NCBI GenBank assembly: GCA_006352455.1
Contig: VANL01000023.1
Coordinates: 1-64,000 of the forward strand
DNA length: 64,000 bases
Source of the DNA: Brachionus sp. 'Tiscar'
Taxonomy: Eukaryota; Rotifera; Eurotatoria; Ploima; Brachionidae
Direction of reading: 5' to 3'
The notes beneath the pieces were generated by a model, which saw only the letters and a program-made list of their open reading frames with translations, was not told the DNA's origin and made no database searches. The position numbers were made by a program, and so were the translations under genes. Within the stretch, counting starts at the first letter, position 1. Each line of letters begins with the position of its first letter. Shown one piece after another: positions 59,935 through 64,000 of this stretch.

Positions 59935-61536
59935 ATGCTAAACAGCAGTAATTTATTTGACAGTTCAACTCATCTATCAAAAGAATCAGCTGAATTGGTC
60001 TATTTTTTTAATCGCTCTGATCGATTTCACATACTCGAACTTCTGTCTCCCCTTCGAACTAAATTAGAAAAAACAATTCCTATTTTTCACTATCTAGGCC
60101 TTTTGACCAATTTAGTATGCTTCCTGGTTCTCATGCAAAATCAAATGATCAACCGAAAAAGCATATTCTATCTGATATTTCTAGCGTTTAGTGACTTTAT
60201 GTACAATTTTTTGTCCGAGTTGCCAAATTTTCTAATTTTAATCAAACTAACCAGCAACAACATATACAAAAGGTCCAATTGGTCTTGCTTTTTCTATGAC
60301 TACGGTCCGTCTATGTTTCATTTCTATTCAGTATTGCTTACCTTGTTTGTGACAGCTGAGCGCTTTAACCACATATACAACCCGCTTAAATTCAATCGAG
60401 GCTTTTTTGTCAACAACAAAAAACACAAGCTCTTGATTGGAATCATTCTTCTAGGCATTTCATGTGTGTTAGCTTTACCGCGTGGTTTTCTCATGGTCTA
60501 CAATTCAAAGCAAAAAGAATGCGACGCGCGAAACTCTCTAACTAAAAGTTTATTCAACACCACATGGACCTACTACAACATTTACTTTACATTCACCGAG
60601 CCAGTTCTAATTTGGTTCATTCCAGGCATACTCATTTTGTGCATGAATTTCTATGTTATTTACAAAATATTCAAGTCAAAACAAATAAACACTTATCGCT
60701 TCATAGCCAGTCTTAATCCGAAATTGGAAGCCAAGAACAAGTCTCGTCAGAATGACATTTACGAGTCAGTCTTTAGCCAAAAAGCCTATGAACAAATAAT
60801 TCCGATTCAGGAGACAAAATTTAACAAGCCTAGTAATTACAGATTTATAAATGAATTTTTTGGATGCTCGCCCAAGAATGTAAACTCTCAGTCGGCATCG
60901 GATGAATTCGAAATGGACTCATTTCTAAAAAGAAAACATGAGCTAATCAAGAGCAAAGATGGAAAAAAAAAATCCGCTAGTCAGTCGCCATTACTAGTAA
61001 TTGGCTCTGATTACTGCATTAATGCTAGGCAAAAATTTGAGGAGTTCAGAAATTGCAAGAGCATGACAACTATGATGCCATTGATGCAAGACAGATCATC
61101 AATGAGTAACAAGCGTCGATCTTTTATTCTTAATCTGAATAGAAATACTTCAAAAATAAGTGTAAATCAAATATCTCATTATATTACAATAATAGTTTTG
61201 GGGTTTTATCTTATTTTTTCGACAATACCCTATGCTATCTTATTGAGCTTGCAAAATAACTCTACTCTGTACCTTAATTACGAATTGAGAACAATTGAGG
61301 ACTATTTGAGCAATAATAGATGGCTGAACTATGGCCTTTATCGGGAATGTGTTGTGGTCGCAAAATTATTTTTTGTCTCAAATCACTGTTTTAACTTTTT
61401 TTTGTATTTTCTTTTCAATCGTCTGTTTCGTTTAACTCTAATTCAGCTTTTTGTAAAATTAAGATTTTTTGTTAAAAAAAAATTTATTTATTTACTCAAA
61501 ATGCCTTGGTTTGTTTGCTTAAAATTAAACTATTAG
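59935..61536 (+). CDS. Rhodopsin-type (class A) GPCR, probably peptide receptor
   Basis: A single 533-residue frame without introns. TM1 contains GLLTNLVCFLVL (Asn59), TM2 LAFSDFMYNF (Asp87), TM3 starts after Cys118, which should pair with Cys196 in the second outer loop, and TM5 has the usual proline (Pro230). Position 3.49-3.51 is ERF (142-144) in place of DRY. The third inner loop is long, about residues 246-412, and rich in Lys and Ser. TM6 (ISHYITIIVLGFYLIFSTIP) lacks the CWxP motif, and TM7 has NFFLY (487-491) where NPxxY is usual. Putative N-glycosylation sites lie at Asn3 and Asn26. Features resemble invertebrate FMRFamide/myosuppressin-type receptors, but the ligand is not decidable. 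Lack of introns, unlike every neighbour, could reflect an ancient retrocopy or the common intron-poor state of GPCRs. Confidence 0.86.
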   Translation: MLNSSNLFDSSTHLSKESAELVYFFNRSDRFHILELLSPLRTKLEKTIPIFHYLGLLTNLVCFLVLMQNQMINRKSIFYLIFLAFSDFMYNFLSELPNFLILIKLTSNNIYKRSNWSCFFYDYGPSMFHFYSVLLTLFVTAERFNHIYNPLKFNRGFFVNNKKHKLLIGIILLGISCVLALPRGFLMVYNSKQKECDARNSLTKSLFNTTWTYYNIYFTFTEPVLIWFIPGILILCMNFYVIYKIFKSKQINTYRFIASLNPKLEAKNKSRQNDIYESVFSQKAYEQIIPIQETKFNKPSNYRFINEFFGCSPKNVNSQSASDEFEMDSFLKRKHELIKSKDGKKKSASQSPLLVIGSDYCINARQKFEEFRNCKSMTTMMPLMQDRSSMSNKRRSFILNLNRNTSKISVNQISHYITIIVLGFYLIFSTIPYAILLSLQNNSTLYLNYELRTIEDYLSNNRWLNYGLYRECVVVAKLFFVSNHCFNFFLYFLFNRLFRLTLIQLFVKLRFFVKKKFIYLLKMPWFVCLKLNY

Positions 61537-63832
61537 AAAAGCAAACTTGTGTGTAAGTGCGCTTTAAAGTATATCTAGAGTCTATTTATTTTTGTATTTT
61601 AGAAAATTAATAAAAAATTGTTTTTTTTTTATTTTTAATTTAATTAAATAAAATTGTTCATTTAAATTTTCAGAAAATATAAAAATTTTTGTCCTCGAGA
61701 TTATGACAAAAGCAAAATTGAATTTTTTTTAATCGAATTTTTATAACAATATTGTTAAAAGGTTTAAAAAAAAAGCTTATTTTTTTTACTGTTTATTTGA
61801 ATTTGAATTAAAGATATAACAGGATAGAATTTTAATTGATGGATTCAGTATTTTTTCAGCTAAATTCTTTATTTTCTTAGTTCAAATTTAAAATTAAATC
61901 TGGATTGAAATCACAATCTATTCATTTTTTATTTAAATTAGAAAAAGAAATTGTTTTTTTGAATTTTGAAAAAGTTACGAAAATAGACAAAAAATTCAGC
62001 CTTCTCCGATAATCCTTTCATATTTTTTCATAACTTTGTCCAAAAATTATGACTCACCCGTCATTGAAGGTTTTAATAGTTTTTTTAAATAGGTCCGAAT
62101 TAAATCGTAAATTTTGCATTCAAAGGTTGCTAAACTTTTTCACAATTTAAAAAATTTTTCTTTTTCTAATTTAAATAAAAAATGAATAGATTGTGATTTC
62201 AATCAAGATTTTATTTTAACTTTGAACTAAGAGAGTTAAGAATTTAGTCGAAAAAAAATTGTCTCCATCAACTAAAATTCTATCCTCTTATATTTTTTAA
62301 TTCAAACTCAAATAAACAGTAAAGAAGTCAGTCTTTTTATAAACTTTCTCACAATACTGTAAGACCTAAAGGCATTATTTCTTAACAAGTTATGTATCTC
62401 ATTTAAACAAATTCCTCAAAAATTTAAAATTTTCCTTTGGTAAAAAAAAATCGCACATATTGTGAAAATTTTTTCTTAAAGATTACAAACGAAAATTTTA
62501 AAAATATAATTTTATATTGTGTTGGTTCTAAATGCTATTTCAAAAAAATTACATAAATAATTTTTCTTAAGTATTCTTTCTCTAAAAAGAAAAAAGAATT
62601 CAAAAAAATTTTTTTTTAAATGTAAGATAATAATAAAATTATTTTTTTTAGAAGCTATGACAGAAAATTAGACTTATTTGTTTGTTTTCTGTACCGAGCT
62701 AATGCTCCTTCAGATTAAAAATTAAAAGAAAGTTAAATAAGTTTAAAAGAAAAATTAAAATAAGTTAAAAATAGAAGAAAATTAAAATTAGATATACTGA
62801 AAAAGAGAGTTATAGGGTACATATTTTTAATATCAGACTGTTTATTGAGCCATTTATCTAGATTAACTTTGAAGTTTTTAATTTATTAATTGATAGAATG
62901 AATAAATTTTTTTTCTTTGAAATAGAAAATTTAATAAACAATGAGAAGCATAGACAAAATATTTTTATTCATTATACCAAAAGAAATTTTTTTTTGTTTA
63001 GAATAACATTATTAGTGAGATAAATTCTCAAATATTTGTAATAAAGTTTTTCAAGTGCACTTTACATCCTTAAATAAAATGTTGTATTTCTTATAGATCA
63101 AATATTTGTAAATTTGAAGTATACATAAAGAATTTAGACTATTTATTAATCGTCTGTATTGATATGAATTGAAATTTTTTATTTTGAAAACATTTAATTT
63201 TAGATTGTTTTTTATTTCTCAAAAATTTTCTTTGAAGCAAAAAATTTAGAACTTCGAATTGAGGACTATTACTCTGGTAATAAATTGATGAAAAAAAATA
63301 GGTCGAGTTAGTTGACATAAGCATTCTAAGGCTGAATGAAAAATCAAGATTAAATTGACAAATTTTCAAAACTAAATTGTTTGAGAATTATTTATTTGTT
63401 TTCATGTATGGAAATTAAATAGTTGAAGATTTTTTTCTAAAATTTTAAAGTCTCAAAATTCATCTTTTACACAAAATAAAAAATATTGAAAAATAAAAAG
63501 AAATTAATTTGATATAAAATTATTTTTCAAGCAAATTAAAATTTACAATAGGTGTTATTTTTTATTAGATTTTTGATTTTTTTTTCTAAATTAAAGTAAA
63601 ATAGCAAATGATTAAATAGAAAGTCTTGTTAATTTTTTTTTTCAATCTGTCCATAAAACTGAAGAATAAAATTTAAAAAAATTTTCTCCAAATTACTTGT
63701 TTAAAAAGTCTGAATTCTTGGTTTGAAAGAAAAAATCACATTTTAGTATAAATCATTTTATTTATACCTCATTAATATACAAATTAACTAGAACAGTTTT
63801 ATTTAACTCAAAAAAATGATTTATAATTTAAT
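61537..63832. other. Intergenic, between the GPCR and the tetraspanin exon
   Basis: AT-rich; holds the large foldback element at 61744-62361 and otherwise no signal I can support. The minus-strand frame 63139-63369 has chance-like composition. Confidence 0.5.
61744..62361. mobile_element. Foldback element, 618 bases with about 230-base arms
   Basis: Left arm 61744-61980, right arm 62125-62361. Matching landmarks in both: TTTACTGTTTATTTGA, GGATAGAATTTTA, TTGATGGA, CTTAGTTCAAA, and the identical run GATTGAAATCACAATCTATT that continues through CATTTTTTATTTAAATTAGA. The arms differ at roughly one base in ten at the outside and less inside. The loop of about 145 bases is less AT-rich (CTCACCCGTCATTGAAGG) and does not code. 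Confidence 0.8.
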
Positions 63833-63982
63833 TTAAATATAGTCATCCATGTCTCTTATTCTCTTGCATAAATAGAATCCAAAGCAAACACCTAATAGCA
63901 AAATGAATCCTATTCCGATTGCCACCGCAATTACAACTACACTATAAACATTAACCAAACCATTGATTTTTTCATAACAGCC
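63833..63982 (-). CDS. Tetraspanin, last coding exon (gene continues past the window end)
   Basis: On the minus strand an exon starts after an AG at 63984-63983 and reads GCYEKINGLVNVYSVVVIAV, then AIGIGFILLLGVCFGFYLCK and RIRDMDDYI to a stop at 63833-63835, 50 codons with the stop. GCYEKI is the usual end of the large outer loop, with its last disulphide cysteine; it is followed by one hydrophobic segment, TM4, with an inner cysteine pair (VCFGFYLCK) that in tetraspanins is often palmitoylated, and a short charged tail. Tetraspanins organise membrane microdomains with integrins and other partners. Only the C-terminal end is inside the window, so the subtype cannot be named. The next exon upstream must lie beyond 64000. 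Confidence 0.82.
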   Translation of the reverse strand, partial: GCYEKINGLVNVYSVVVIAVAIGIGFILLLGVCFGFYLCKRIRDMDDYI

Positions 63983-64000
63983 CTTTTTAAAAATAATTAA

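Noticed and set aside
1..64000. CRISPR arrays, operons, ribosome binding sites, prophage
   Set aside because: Spliced genes with animal domains throughout; no regularly spaced repeat arrays.

Overview
This is a very AT-rich piece of an animal nuclear genome. It carries nine recognisable protein-coding loci, all with metazoan relatives, plus large amounts of decayed mobile DNA. Most introns are tiny: 46 to 60 bases in nearly every gene, with GT..AG ends. The gene set (animal haem peroxidase, FARP-type RhoGEF, EF-hand proteins including a troponin C, Derlin, POU6 homeodomain factor, gankyrin, rhodopsin-type GPCR, tetraspanin) together with the intron size and base composition fits a small-genome protostome. 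A rotifer is plausible, but the species cannot be proven from this window.

Layout. Bases 1-3680: a frameshifted CHD/Mi-2 N-terminal fragment (minus, 489-937) and a 122-base dispersed repeat. 3681-5940: secreted haem peroxidase in four exons. 5941-15074: no host gene; a decayed LINE, two terminal-inverted-repeat elements, a palindrome and more copies of repeats. 15075-23682: a FARP orthologue (FERM, FA, DH, PH, PH), whose middle holds an in-frame stop with poly(A) signals and then a promoter-like sequence, so it may make a FERM-only and a GEF-only product as well as the full protein. 23816-24709 (minus): an eight-exon calmodulin-like gene, tail to tail with FARP. 24710-37938: gene desert with LINE and gypsy-type reverse transcriptase relics and at least three elements with TACCGTA ends. 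37939-38512: troponin C. 41061-42038: Derlin. 42212-44118: two short unassigned open frames. 44393-46083: POU6-class transcription factor. 46084-51576: AT-rich, with one long inverted-repeat element. 51577-52405: gankyrin (PSMD10). 52406-59934: AT-rich with one or two foldback elements. 59935-61536: intronless GPCR. 61537-63832: a foldback element with arms of about 230 bases. 63833-63982 (minus): last exon of a tetraspanin that continues beyond the window.

The genes do not form an operon or a pathway; each looks like an independent unit, and strand and spacing vary. I did not find a new defence or metabolic system. The points most worth a second look are the split architecture of the FARP locus, two introns that are multiples of three and free of stops, a peroxidase that lacks the usual haem-linking aspartate, and a set of short elements that share the end TACCGTA but have unrelated interiors. 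All splice models were made by eye from phase, splice sites and remembered family alignments; none was tested against transcripts.
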